Below, piece by piece: positions 8,958 to 18,567 of a stretch of DNA of 64,000 bases (position 1 is the first letter of the stretch; the number at the start of each line of letters is the position of its first letter). The notes beneath the pieces were generated by a model. The model saw only the letters and a list, made by a program, of their open reading frames with translations. It was not told the origin of the DNA and made no database searches. Origin of the DNA: an uncultured Bacteroidota bacterium (GTDB lineage: Bacteria > Bacteroidota > Bacteroidia > Flavobacteriales > Flavobacteriaceae); contig CABZIT010000002.1 in the NCBI GenBank assembly GCA_902525795.1, positions 19,447 through 83,446 on the forward strand, read 5' to 3'. The position numbers and the translations under genes are program-made.

Positions 8958-11900
8958 CTATTGTATGGTTATTTTTTTACTGATAGTTTTATCTGACTGT
9001 AGGTGAACGATATAAATTCCTGGCTGTAATCCGGCAGTTGAAATAGTTTGGGTATTTGTATTATTATCGAGCGTTTCATTGATTATATTTTTGCCAAGAA
9101 TATCATAGAGACTTACTTTGGTTTCATTCGATTGAGAAGCTAATCCTTCTACAGTAATGTAATCTGCATCCAATCGTTTAAATACGTTTAATAAATTCGT
9201 TGAATATTCATTATTGCTCATGGTATCTTCCGTCATATGAATAAAGAATCTTCCTACTTCACTTAGATCTTCATCTGAAGTATGTACATAATCTTGCTCA
9301 TACAGATTGGTGAAAGTACCCAGCACATTATCTTCTAAGTATACATTTGTATCGGGGATTGTGGCTGTAAATAGACTTACTTTAAACTCTTGACCGGCAG
9401 GCTGGTTAATTACAAGTGGAATAACCGTACTCTCCATAGCATCAAGACCCATAGCATTAATAGCCATTCCATGCCCTTCATCTTCCTCGATCATCCGAGA
9501 CATGATACTTGCATTTTGGCTGTAACTTCCTGCATCCCAACCCATGTCTAATCCATTGGAAAGACCTTCAATGAAGAAGATATTTGTTTTTCCTACATAA
9601 TTCTCCTCATTGGACAGCCTTAGTTCTACTTCGTTGAATTGAAAAATATCCCCTTCAAAAAAGTCATCTGCTGTAGAGGTGGTCTGCATGGCTTCCTTGA
9701 ATGTAATATTGGCAGAGCTAGAGCTTCTAGCAGCCACAAAGAATCCTTGACCAGGAGCTATTTTACCTGTGGATGTATTATTGTAGATAGTATAATTAGA
9801 GCCATCTCCACTATTCCCATCATATCCATAAACTCCAACATATGTTGCATCAATCACATCATCATTCACTTCTAAAAAAGTATCTGTAGTAGTGTTAGGA
9901 CCGATGGTTAAAAAAGAAGGGTACGGATTGGAAATTAAATTCCAACGAGATCCTGAAACTGCAGCATAATTTTGAATAGCAATGGTCTCAGTAGCATCTG
10001 TGTCTACTGTTCCCGTAAATGCTAGTGTTGCTCCACTATCTGTTGCCATTTGATATCCTTTTCCAGGTGTGAATTGAGTAGTACTCACATTAGCCGTTGT
10101 GTAATTTGACCATGAATTGGAACCACTGTTAAATACTCCGATGGCATACTCACCAGAGGCACCTGCGCCACTTCCATTTCCAGTAGCAAGGGGAGATCCT
10201 GCAGCATCATTTGTAGAAACAAAAGAGCTAATTTGTAATCCATTTACAGGAGATCCGATTAAATCCCAACCAGACCCATTAGTTAAAGAATTAACGTATC
10301 TGTTGTAGGTGATATTTCCAGAAGAAGTCCCCTGAATAATTAAAGAAGAAAATTCATTACTATCAGATCTAAGGGTGGTGGTTCCGCTATTAGTGAAATT
10401 TCCAGAAACAGTTAGAGATGCAGCTTTTTCTATTGATAAGCTAGCACCACTGTTTACAGTAATATTATTTATTTCTCTGTTACCGGATATCACAACATTG
10501 TTTGGGCTTACAATAGTTAGATCACTTGCTGAAGTGAGGCTAGTATCCCAAGCTTCTGATGATTTACCACCAGGGGTTCCATATTCGTTAAAAGATCCTT
10601 GCCAACTAGCACCATAATAATTGTTTTTAGTGAGATCAATGATTTCCAGTGAATTTAAATTTCCATCAGGTGATGTTGGCCATGGTGATGAATCGTCGTA
10701 TATCACTTGATCAACAATATTGGAGGAACTATCTTTTAGTAATACAGTATCACCACCATTATTTAACATACCATTACTATATGTATAACTTACATTTCCA
10801 CTTCCTACAAAATCCGGAGTAAATTGAGCTGAACCAGAACCTCCAAGAGTGGCAGTTAAATAAGATTCGGATGCGATTGAAGTACCTGATGAAAAAGTGA
10901 GTGTATTATTTGAAGAATCAACAACAGTATAACCTGAAATATCAATCGAAGACCCTGTTGGATTGTATATTTCAATCCATTCCCAATCACTTCCAGGTGT
11001 GTTGTAAACTAATTCTGTAATTTGAATTGCATTGGTAGTTGCAGATGCTGTTTGAATTGTACCATCAGTTTTAAAATCAATATCAGATCCAGAATTGGTG
11101 TATGGGAACATCTCAAAATACCATGTATTATTTCCAACATTTGAAAAAGAAGTAGTTTGTACTCCATGGGTTATGTTGATAACAACTCTATTATCTGATG
11201 CATCAGAATCTGAAGAAATAGCTGTGCCATCAACAGGGTTATCAATTGAATTATCAGTTTCTCCTATTATAATATATTTAGATGGAGCTTGAGATCCAGT
11301 TGCTGCATCAGTCCATGTCAAAGTGATTTTTTCATGAGCAACTGAAGTAGATAAGGCTGTTGGTTGGTTTGATGGTTCAGGATCAGCACTTGCACCTGTT
11401 GTTGTAAATGCTGTTGTGGAAATTGGTAAGATGTCATTGCCGTTTCCATTACCAATATTAGTCCAGTTAGATGAATCGTAAATTAAATTAAGATATGATG
11501 AAAAGTTTACTTGATTTGATCTACTTCCGTTATATGAAAACCCGTCATAATCATTATTAAAATCAATTCCATTGGTTCCAAGAGTTAATCCAGTTCCTGA
11601 GACTGTATCTCCATTTGCCATATCATTGCAAATGACTCCATAGAAAGTTGGAGCAGATCCATAGGATGTTGCTGGTACAGCACTTAATGCCCATAAACAT
11701 TCATTACTACTATTTAAATTTAAACTACCTGATGTTGAGCCAGTGGAAACATTTATCGAGCTTGTATTATCAGTATCAGAAAATAAGACAACTGTTCCCG
11801 CAGATACTGTTGATGTAGCTGTCCAAGTTAATTCTGTTTCATTTAAGTCATTAAATGCAGATCCTGTCCACTCATTATCAGTAAAATATATGGCAGTTCC

Positions 11901-12041
11901 AACAGATATATCAGAAAGAGCAACAAATGCAAAGTCATCATCAGCATCAACATTCATTGCAATAAATGCGATATCACCTGCGTTTTGAGAATTAATCAGT
12001 GAATGGAAAAACAAAACAATAAAAAATAGTAATTTTCTCAT
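8958..12041 (-). CDS. Large secreted lamin-tail-domain protein with T9SS type A C-terminal sorting domain
   Basis: Signal peptide; ITELVYNTPGSDWEWIEIYNPTGSSIDISGYTVVDSSN (lamin-tail domain); C-terminal KVSLYDILGKNI...LQPGIYIVHLQSDKTISKKITIQ. Confidence 0.9.
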   Translation of the reverse strand: MRKLLFFIVLFFHSLINSQNAGDIAFIAMNVDADDDFAFVALSDISVGTAIYFTDNEWTGSAFNDLNETELTWTATSTVSAGTVVLFSDTDNTSSINVSTGSTSGSLNLNSSNECLWALSAVPATSYGSAPTFYGVICNDMANGDTVSGTGLTLGTNGIDFNNDYDGFSYNGSRSNQVNFSSYLNLIYDSSNWTNIGNGNGNDILPISTTAFTTTGASADPEPSNQPTALSTSVAHEKITLTWTDAATGSQAPSKYIIIGETDNSIDNPVDGTAISSDSDASDNRVVINITHGVQTTSFSNVGNNTWYFEMFPYTNSGSDIDFKTDGTIQTASATTNAIQITELVYNTPGSDWEWIEIYNPTGSSIDISGYTVVDSSNNTLTFSSGTSIASESYLTATLGGSGSAQFTPDFVGSGNVSYTYSNGMLNNGGDTVLLKDSSSNIVDQVIYDDSSPWPTSPDGNLNSLEIIDLTKNNYYGASWQGSFNEYGTPGGKSSEAWDTSLTSASDLTIVSPNNVVISGNREINNITVNSGASLSIEKAASLTVSGNFTNSGTTTLRSDSNEFSSLIIQGTSSGNITYNRYVNSLTNGSGWDLIGSPVNGLQISSFVSTNDAAGSPLATGNGSGAGASGEYAIGVFNSGSNSWSNYTTANVSTTQFTPGKGYQMATDSGATLAFTGTVDTDATETIAIQNYAAVSGSRWNLISNPYPSFLTIGPNTTTDTFLEVNDDVIDATYVGVYGYDGNSGDGSNYTIYNNTSTGKIAPGQGFFVAARSSSSANITFKEAMQTTSTADDFFEGDIFQFNEVELRLSNEENYVGKTNIFFIEGLSNGLDMGWDAGSYSQNASIMSRMIEEDEGHGMAINAMGLDAMESTVIPLVINQPAGQEFKVSLFTATIPDTNVYLEDNVLGTFTNLYEQDYVHTSDEDLSEVGRFFIHMTEDTMSNNEYSTNLLNVFKRLDADYITVEGLASQSNETKVSLYDILGKNIINETLDNNTNTQTISTAGLQPGIYIVHLQSDKTISKKITIQ

Positions 12042-12187
12042 ATTCTTCTAAATTTAAAAATAAATAAGAACAATTTTATTATTTTTAATAAAAAATTTAT
12101 ATTGTTAATAATAAATCAATAAAAATCAATATTTGTTTAAATATTATTAATGATTTTATTTAAAGACAATAAATATTATAAAATAGT

Positions 12188-12949
12188 ATGAGGATTGTAC
12201 TTAGCCTATTTATTTTACTACTTATTTCCTGTAATAATCAATTATTAATACCTGATTATGAAAAATTTGTTAGAGGAAATGATGAATTATCTTACAGAAT
12301 ACTTTATCCCCAAAAATTTGATAAATCAAAAAAATACGCAATTAAACTTTTTTTACATGGTATTGGTGAAAGAGGTAAAGATAATGAGTCGCAATTAACC
12401 TATGTTGATAAAGTTTTTCTAAATAAAAAAACCCTCGATAATTATCCATCGATTGTAGTTTTTCCACAAGCACCTTTATCGGACAATTGGTCATCTGTTA
12501 CTTTGGATGGTAATAAATTATCCTTTCCTGTAGATGATCCACCTACAAATTCCTTGAAGTTAGTTATTAAACTTATAGATTCTCTTACGAATGAAAATTA
12601 TGCTGATAAAAACAGAATTTATTTGAGTGGATTATCTAACGGTGGTATGGGATCCTTCGAATTGTTAAAGCATCGACCAAACATGTTCGCATCTGCAGTA
12701 ATAATTTGTGGAGGAGGAAATCCTGCGTGGGCTAAAGAATTTGCTAAATCAACTCCTGTATGGATTGCTCATGGATCAAACGATCAAGTGGTAAACCCTA
12801 ATTTTTCACTAAAAATGGCTGAAGCAATAATAAATGAGGGGGGTAGTCCAAAAGTCACGTTTTTTGAAAATGTTTATCATAACAGTTGGGATTATGTCTT
12901 CAGTGATAGTGAGTATTTAAAATGGATGTATTCTCGTTCTAAAAACTAA
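12188..12949 (+). CDS. Putative lipoprotein alpha/beta-hydrolase (dienelactone hydrolase/PHB depolymerase-like)
   Basis: Lipobox-like LLISCNN; LFLHGIGERG; GLSNGGMGSFELL nucleophile elbow; WIAHGSNDQVV and YHNSWD. Confidence 0.85.
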   Translation: MRIVLSLFILLLISCNNQLLIPDYEKFVRGNDELSYRILYPQKFDKSKKYAIKLFLHGIGERGKDNESQLTYVDKVFLNKKTLDNYPSIVVFPQAPLSDNWSSVTLDGNKLSFPVDDPPTNSLKLVIKLIDSLTNENYADKNRIYLSGLSNGGMGSFELLKHRPNMFASAVIICGGGNPAWAKEFAKSTPVWIAHGSNDQVVNPNFSLKMAEAIINEGGSPKVTFFENVYHNSWDYVFSDSEYLKWMYSRSKN

Positions 12950-14069
12950 CGTATTCTGAAATTTCAAGACCATATCCAATCATGCCAACTCTTTTTTTTC
13001 CTTTTGTATTTGTTATCAGTTTTAGATTGGTAATATTTAAGTCATGTAAAATTTGAGCTCCAATACCAAAATCTCTATCATCCATATCCAATATTGGCGC
13101 TTCTGTTATACTGTCCTTGTTCTGTTTGTTTTTTAAAATTTTTAATCTTTTCAAAGTTTCAATGGATTTAATCTCCGCACCTATAAAAATAATTGCCCCT
13201 TTTTCATCTTTATTAACAATTTCAAACATTTTAGATAATGATGCACCAGTATCAAGAGTAAGAGTACCTAAAATATCATTATGAATAGATTTCGAATTAA
13301 TTCTTGTTAAAACTATATCTCCTTTGTCCCAGCTACCTTTGGTTAAAGCAATGTGTATATTACTATTAGTGGTTTGTTTGTATGCTCTAAGTCTAAATTT
13401 TCCAAAGCGTGTATAAATTTCAAAATCTTCTTCCTTTTTAATAAGAGAATCGTGCTCCATTCTGTATGCTACCAGATCCTCAATTGAAATTATTTTCAAA
13501 TCAAATTTCTTTGCAACCTTTATTAAATCAGGTACTCTAGCCATAGAACCATCTTCATTCATAATTTCTACAATAACTCCTGCAGGTTTTAAGCCCGCAA
13601 GCCGAGGGAGATCAATAGCAGCTTCAGTATGACCAGTTCTTCTTAATACTCCTCCATTTTTTGCTAAAAGAGGAAAAACATGCCCGGGTCTTGAAAATTG
13701 GTTTGCTTTGATTGTTTCATCAATGAGTGCTTTTATTGTCTTTGCCCTATCACTAGCAGAAATACCCGTGGTAACTCCGCTGCCCTTAAGATCAACGGAT
13801 ACTGTGAATGCAGTATCTTGAGGATCAGTATTCGTCCCAACCATTAGATCAAGTTTTAATCTTCTAGCAATACTTTCAGTAATTGGAGCGCATATTAGCC
13901 CTCTGCCGTGTGTTGCCATAAAGTTAATTATCTCTGGACTTATTAATTCTGCAGATGCAAGAAAATCGCCCTCATTTTCTCTGTTTTTATCATCAACGAC
14001 AATGACAATTTTTCCTTTTTTAATATCATGAACAGCAGATTCGATTGTATTTAGTATAAATTTTGACAT
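12939..14069 (-). CDS. ribB: 3,4-dihydroxy-2-butanone 4-phosphate synthase (RibB) fused to a degenerate GTP cyclohydrolase II-like domain
   Basis: DDKNRENEGDF, GTNTDPQDTAFTVSVD, RPGHVFPL, RRTGHTEAAIDLPRLAG motifs; C-terminal RibA-like fold ending DFGIGAQILHDL...GMIGYGLEI. Confidence 0.93.
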   Translation of the reverse strand: MSKFILNTIESAVHDIKKGKIVIVVDDKNRENEGDFLASAELISPEIINFMATHGRGLICAPITESIARRLKLDLMVGTNTDPQDTAFTVSVDLKGSGVTTGISASDRAKTIKALIDETIKANQFSRPGHVFPLLAKNGGVLRRTGHTEAAIDLPRLAGLKPAGVIVEIMNEDGSMARVPDLIKVAKKFDLKIISIEDLVAYRMEHDSLIKKEEDFEIYTRFGKFRLRAYKQTTNSNIHIALTKGSWDKGDIVLTRINSKSIHNDILGTLTLDTGASLSKMFEIVNKDEKGAIIFIGAEIKSIETLKRLKILKNKQNKDSITEAPILDMDDRDFGIGAQILHDLNITNLKLITNTKGKKRVGMIGYGLEISEYVSF

Positions 14070-15482
14070 TTACTTATTAGGATTATATAAATTAATAAAA
14101 AAAGAATAAAGCTTATTAGAAGATCCATCATTAGTTGCCCTATGGGTTAAATAAATACTTATAGGAAGCATTATAATTGTAGACAACCAACTCGATAATA
14201 TTGGGCTGATACTTCCATCTTCTGCAAGATTTTTTGAAAATATTCCTAAAAAATGATATGCAAGAAATAATAATATAGAAATCACCAATGGTAACCCATA
14301 CCCACCTTTTTTGATTATTGTTCCCAGAGGGGCACCAATAAAAAATAATATTATACAAGCAAATCCTAAAGAAAATTTATCATGTAAAGTGATAATATGT
14401 TTATTTAAATTTTGAGTTCTGTAAAGTTGAATTGTTTTATTTGATTTAATAATACTGATTGAGCTTTTAATTGAACTTATACCAAGATCAAATAGTTGTT
14501 TTTGTTTTTTAATTTGAAACAATCTAAAAAAATCTTTGTTGTAATAATCTAAATCTGCTTTTGGATTTAAATTATAGTCTAATGTTTTATAATTTGATCT
14601 AGTGATCATTTTCGATTCTATTACATCAATATCTATTTCTCTCTTTCTTTTAAGTGAGTCAATAGCAAAATCAAGTTGATTTATATTCATCATGGAATAT
14701 TGATTTATTTCGTTAACTTCATCAAAATCTATTTGATTAATTTTTCCAATATTAATGTTTATAATATAATCCTTAAACTTACTTTTTATAAACGGTTTAT
14801 TTGTTTTGTTTTTATACTCATCGGAAATAATTTCATCATAATAATATCCATCAAATAACACTAGCTGTAAAATGTTAGAATCATCATTTGAAAGAATTTT
14901 ACCTGTTTTTGACTTGATCACAGTATAATTTCCGGCTTTTAGTTTTTTTTGATGAATTATAATATTTTCTAAATTTCTACCATCAATTCCGTATTTGTTC
15001 TCAACTTTTATGTTGTAGTTTCCAATTTGACTGAATTGACCCTCGGCTATGGCCATTGTGGGTTTAACTTTTGCGATATTTTTTCTTAGATTTCTAAAAT
15101 TATACTCTGATACAGGTATTATATAGTTAGAAAACAAGAATGTTAAAAACCCTAAAAAAATCGTGAAAATAATCAGAACTCGCATTGATCTTTGTAAAGA
15201 AATTCCACTTGCTTTCATTGCAGCAAACTCATAATTTTCAGAAAGACTTCCAAAAACCATAATACTGGAAAGAAGAATGGTCAATGGTAATACTATTACA
15301 ACAAGCCTAGGAGAAATATTTATAAGAAATCTTAGTATAATCACAAGTTCCAAATCTTTTCCAGCTAACTCAGAAATATATAGCCAAACAGATTGTAATA
15401 AGAAAATTAGCATCAGGATACTGAATGTACTTATCAGTGTTTTTAGGTATGATTTAAATATGTAATAATCAAGTATTTTCAA
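14070..15482 (-). CDS. LptF/LptG family permease (YjgP/YjgQ)
   Basis: MKILDYYIFKSYLKT N-terminus, multi-TM topology, GAPLGTIIKKGGYGLP C-terminal motif; sits in ftsK-lolA-lptFG-ribB order. Confidence 0.92.
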   Translation of the reverse strand: MKILDYYIFKSYLKTLISTFSILMLIFLLQSVWLYISELAGKDLELVIILRFLINISPRLVVIVLPLTILLSSIMVFGSLSENYEFAAMKASGISLQRSMRVLIIFTIFLGFLTFLFSNYIIPVSEYNFRNLRKNIAKVKPTMAIAEGQFSQIGNYNIKVENKYGIDGRNLENIIIHQKKLKAGNYTVIKSKTGKILSNDDSNILQLVLFDGYYYDEIISDEYKNKTNKPFIKSKFKDYIININIGKINQIDFDEVNEINQYSMMNINQLDFAIDSLKRKREIDIDVIESKMITRSNYKTLDYNLNPKADLDYYNKDFFRLFQIKKQKQLFDLGISSIKSSISIIKSNKTIQLYRTQNLNKHIITLHDKFSLGFACIILFFIGAPLGTIIKKGGYGLPLVISILLFLAYHFLGIFSKNLAEDGSISPILSSWLSTIIMLPISIYLTHRATNDGSSNKLYSFFINLYNPNK

Positions 15483-15486
15483 AAAA

Positions 15487-16140
15487 TTAATCTAATATAT
15501 TCATATAGTATCCTTCATACTTGGCTGAATCAAAGACAAATAATTTTTCATTTAAGGAAACATTGAACTCAAAATCAATAATTGATATCGTTGTAATGGT
15601 TTCGTTCTTTCCGGTTTCAATAACCTCATAAATCTGATTAAATTCAGTATCAATTCCTAAATCAATATACTTAATATCTGCTTCAGAATCCATAGGAATC
15701 AATTTGATATATTGTATTTTTTTTCTAAAGTTTGTGTTACCAACATATTTTACATTTCCCATTTCAAAATAATATCCATCTTCATAAAAATAAAGCATCT
15801 TATTTGGGGTTATTGTGGTTTCATCTTCAGGGTTTTGACTTGAAATATTCACCTCTTCGTCATCTGGGCTTATTGTGTAAAGCTTATCCCCATCAAAAAT
15901 CCTTGTTATACCAAGCATTTCAAATCTCCAATTATCATTTTCAGTAATAAAACTACCTCTATTAGTATAATTAATATCCTCTTCTAAATTATTGAGTGAG
16001 TAAGTGTAATTAATGTAAATATTATCATAACTCTTAATATTTTCTGAAACTTTATTAAGTAGCCTTTCCGCATCAGTATCTACTTGAGAATATGTAAAAG
16101 TGTAGAAAATTGATATGGTCAAAAATATATATTTTTTCAT
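15487..16140 (-). CDS. LolA-like outer-membrane lipoprotein carrier protein
   Basis: Signal peptide MKKYIFLTISIFYTFTYSQ; LolA-type AERLLNKVSENIKSYDNIYINYTY; start placed at the internal Met rather than the longest-ORF start, which overlaps ftsK. Confidence 0.85.
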   Translation of the reverse strand: MKKYIFLTISIFYTFTYSQVDTDAERLLNKVSENIKSYDNIYINYTYSLNNLEEDINYTNRGSFITENDNWRFEMLGITRIFDGDKLYTISPDDEEVNISSQNPEDETTITPNKMLYFYEDGYYFEMGNVKYVGNTNFRKKIQYIKLIPMDSEADIKYIDLGIDTEFNQIYEVIETGKNETITTISIIDFEFNVSLNEKLFVFDSAKYEGYYMNILD

Positions 16141-16150
16141 GTTGTTTTTA

Positions 16151-18496
16151 TTATTCATTTTCAAGGTGACGATCAAGTGACTGTAAATCACTGATTAAAA
16201 CCTGTCTTGCTTTACTTCCCTCAAAAGGACCAACAATTCCAGCAGCCTCTAATTGATCAATCAATCTACCTGCTCTGTTATAACCTAACTTGAGTTTCCT
16301 TTGTAAAAGAGATGCAGAGCCTTGCTGAGCGGTAACTATTACTTCAGCTGCATCTTTAAATAAAGCATCTCTATCCTCAATACTAATATCAATATTTGTT
16401 CCACTATCTTCAGAAATATATTCTGGAAGTTGATATGCACTAGGATATGCTTTTTGAGAACCAATATAATCTGTTAACAACTCGATTTCAGGTGTATCAA
16501 CAAATGCACATTGGATTCTAATCAATTCATTTCCTTGTGTAAATAGCATATCTCCTCTACCGATCAATTGATCAGCACCCGAACTATCTAAAATTGTTCT
16601 TGAATCAATTTTTGAAGTAACTCTAAACGCAATTCTAGCAGGAAAATTAGCTTTAATGACCCCCGTAATCACATTAACAGATGGTCTTTGTGTCGCAATA
16701 ATTAAGTGAATTCCAATTGCCCTAGCCAATTGTGCTAATCTCGCAATTGGAGTTTCAACTTCTTTGCCTGCTGTCATGATCAAATCAGCAAATTCATCAA
16801 CAACTAAAACTACATAAGGTAAAAACCTGTGTCCATCATTTGGATTTAGTTTTCTGTCTTTAAATTTTTTGTTGTACTCAACAATATTTCTGCATGAAGC
16901 ATTTTTCAAAAGCTCATATCTATTATCCATTTCAATGCACAATGAGTTCAAAGTATTAATAACTTTCTTATTGTCAGTTATTATTGCTTCGTCAGTGTCA
17001 GGCAGTTTTGCCAAATAGTGTCTTTCAATTTTGTTATATAGGGTTAATTCAACTTTTTTTGGGTCAACTAATACAAATTTGACTTCTGCAGGATGTTTTT
17101 TGAATAATAAAGATGAAAGTACAGCATTTAAACCAACAGATTTTCCTTGACCAGTTGCTCCGGCCATTAGTAAATGAGGCATTTTAGCTAAATCAAAAAC
17201 TAAAGTCTCATTACTGATAGTTTTTCCTATTGCAACAGGTAATTCGAATACTGATTTTTGAAATTTCTCAGAGGAAATAACAGAATGCATAGAAACCACA
17301 GTTGGTTTTTTGTTAGGTACTTCAATACCAATTGTTCCCTTTCCAGGAATCGGAGCAATGATTCTAATCCCAAGTGCAGAAAGAGATAATGCAATATCAT
17401 CCTCTAAGTTCTTGATTTTTGAAATTCTAACTCCAGCTTCAGGAATGATTTCATATAAGGTAACTGTTGGTCCAATAGTTGCCTTAATATTGGATATCGA
17501 AATATTGTAATTAGCTAAGGTCTCAACAATTCTATTTTTATTTTCTTCTAACTCCTCTTTGTCAATTGTTATCTTTTCAGAATCATACTGTTTTAAAAGT
17601 TTTAGTTTTGGAAATTGGAACTTACTTAGATCAAGAGTCGGATCAAATTTTCCAAAATTATCTACAAGCTCATTTGAAAGATTATCAATTTCTGACTTTT
17701 CCTCAATAATTTTTTCAACTTCAATATCTAATTCATCTTTTATTTTTTTCTCTTCATTTTCAAATACTATTGAATCAGATTTAGGTAAATCGAGGTTAGT
17801 TGAAATATCTTCATTGATAAGGTTTTTGGAAATAGGATCATTTTCATTTGATTCATTTTTTTCAATTTCATTAGAGACTTTTTCATTTTCATTAATAAAG
17901 TTCTGATCAATGCTGGTTTTTTTAGACCGATTAAAATAATTTCTAATTTTTTTAAAATCATCAACTCCAATTTTAAGTCTGAAAGTAAAATAAATAAGTG
18001 TCATGAATACTATTAAAAATATGATTCCCAAACTACTTATATATGTATTTAGTAATTCATTTATTTCATATCCAATTACTCCGGAAAAAACACCATCTGA
18101 ACCGATTGAAGCAAAAATGATTGAAAAATAAAAAATTAGGTAAAATCCCCAAACCCAATTTTTTAGTAAATTATTATTTTTTACATCAAGTAAAATGTGA
18201 AGTGCACTTAAAAAAATTAAAAAAGATAAAATTATAGAACTTATTCCAAAGCCATTATAAATAAAAAATTCGCTAATCCTGGCACCTAATTTTCCTAAAA
18301 TATTTGAGTTTGTTTCATTTTTATCAAAGAAATTGTTAAGTGAGCTCTGATCAATTTCACCAGAGAAAACATATGAAACAAAAGATGAAAAAAGGAATAT
18401 TGCTAAAATAATTAATGCGCTACCAATGAATAACCTCCTTGAGCTAGATAGTTTTTTAGTTTCTTTTTGCTTTTTAAATGAAAATATATTTTTCAA
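16151..18496 (-). CDS. ftsK: DNA translocase FtsK/SpoIIIE
   Basis: N-terminal TM segments; MPHLLMAGATGQGKSVGLNAVL Walker A; LVVDEFADLIMTAGKEVE; gamma winged-helix C-terminus LQRKLKLGYNRAGRLIDQLEAAGIVGP. Confidence 0.97.
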   Translation of the reverse strand: MKNIFSFKKQKETKKLSSSRRLFIGSALIILAIFLFSSFVSYVFSGEIDQSSLNNFFDKNETNSNILGKLGARISEFFIYNGFGISSIILSFLIFLSALHILLDVKNNNLLKNWVWGFYLIFYFSIIFASIGSDGVFSGVIGYEINELLNTYISSLGIIFLIVFMTLIYFTFRLKIGVDDFKKIRNYFNRSKKTSIDQNFINENEKVSNEIEKNESNENDPISKNLINEDISTNLDLPKSDSIVFENEEKKIKDELDIEVEKIIEEKSEIDNLSNELVDNFGKFDPTLDLSKFQFPKLKLLKQYDSEKITIDKEELEENKNRIVETLANYNISISNIKATIGPTVTLYEIIPEAGVRISKIKNLEDDIALSLSALGIRIIAPIPGKGTIGIEVPNKKPTVVSMHSVISSEKFQKSVFELPVAIGKTISNETLVFDLAKMPHLLMAGATGQGKSVGLNAVLSSLLFKKHPAEVKFVLVDPKKVELTLYNKIERHYLAKLPDTDEAIITDNKKVINTLNSLCIEMDNRYELLKNASCRNIVEYNKKFKDRKLNPNDGHRFLPYVVLVVDEFADLIMTAGKEVETPIARLAQLARAIGIHLIIATQRPSVNVITGVIKANFPARIAFRVTSKIDSRTILDSSGADQLIGRGDMLFTQGNELIRIQCAFVDTPEIELLTDYIGSQKAYPSAYQLPEYISEDSGTNIDISIEDRDALFKDAAEVIVTAQQGSASLLQRKLKLGYNRAGRLIDQLEAAGIVGPFEGSKARQVLISDLQSLDRHLENE

Positions 18497-18567
18497 AAAT
18501 TAATTTTTCAATAATTATGATGCAATTTAATAATCATTTGACCAAGAATGAATTTTTTAATAAAATT

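Noticed and set aside
12042-12187. AT-rich 146-nt gap as a possible ncRNA or repeat array
   Set aside because: Low-complexity A/T sequence only; no direct repeats with spacers and no stable GC-containing hairpin seen.
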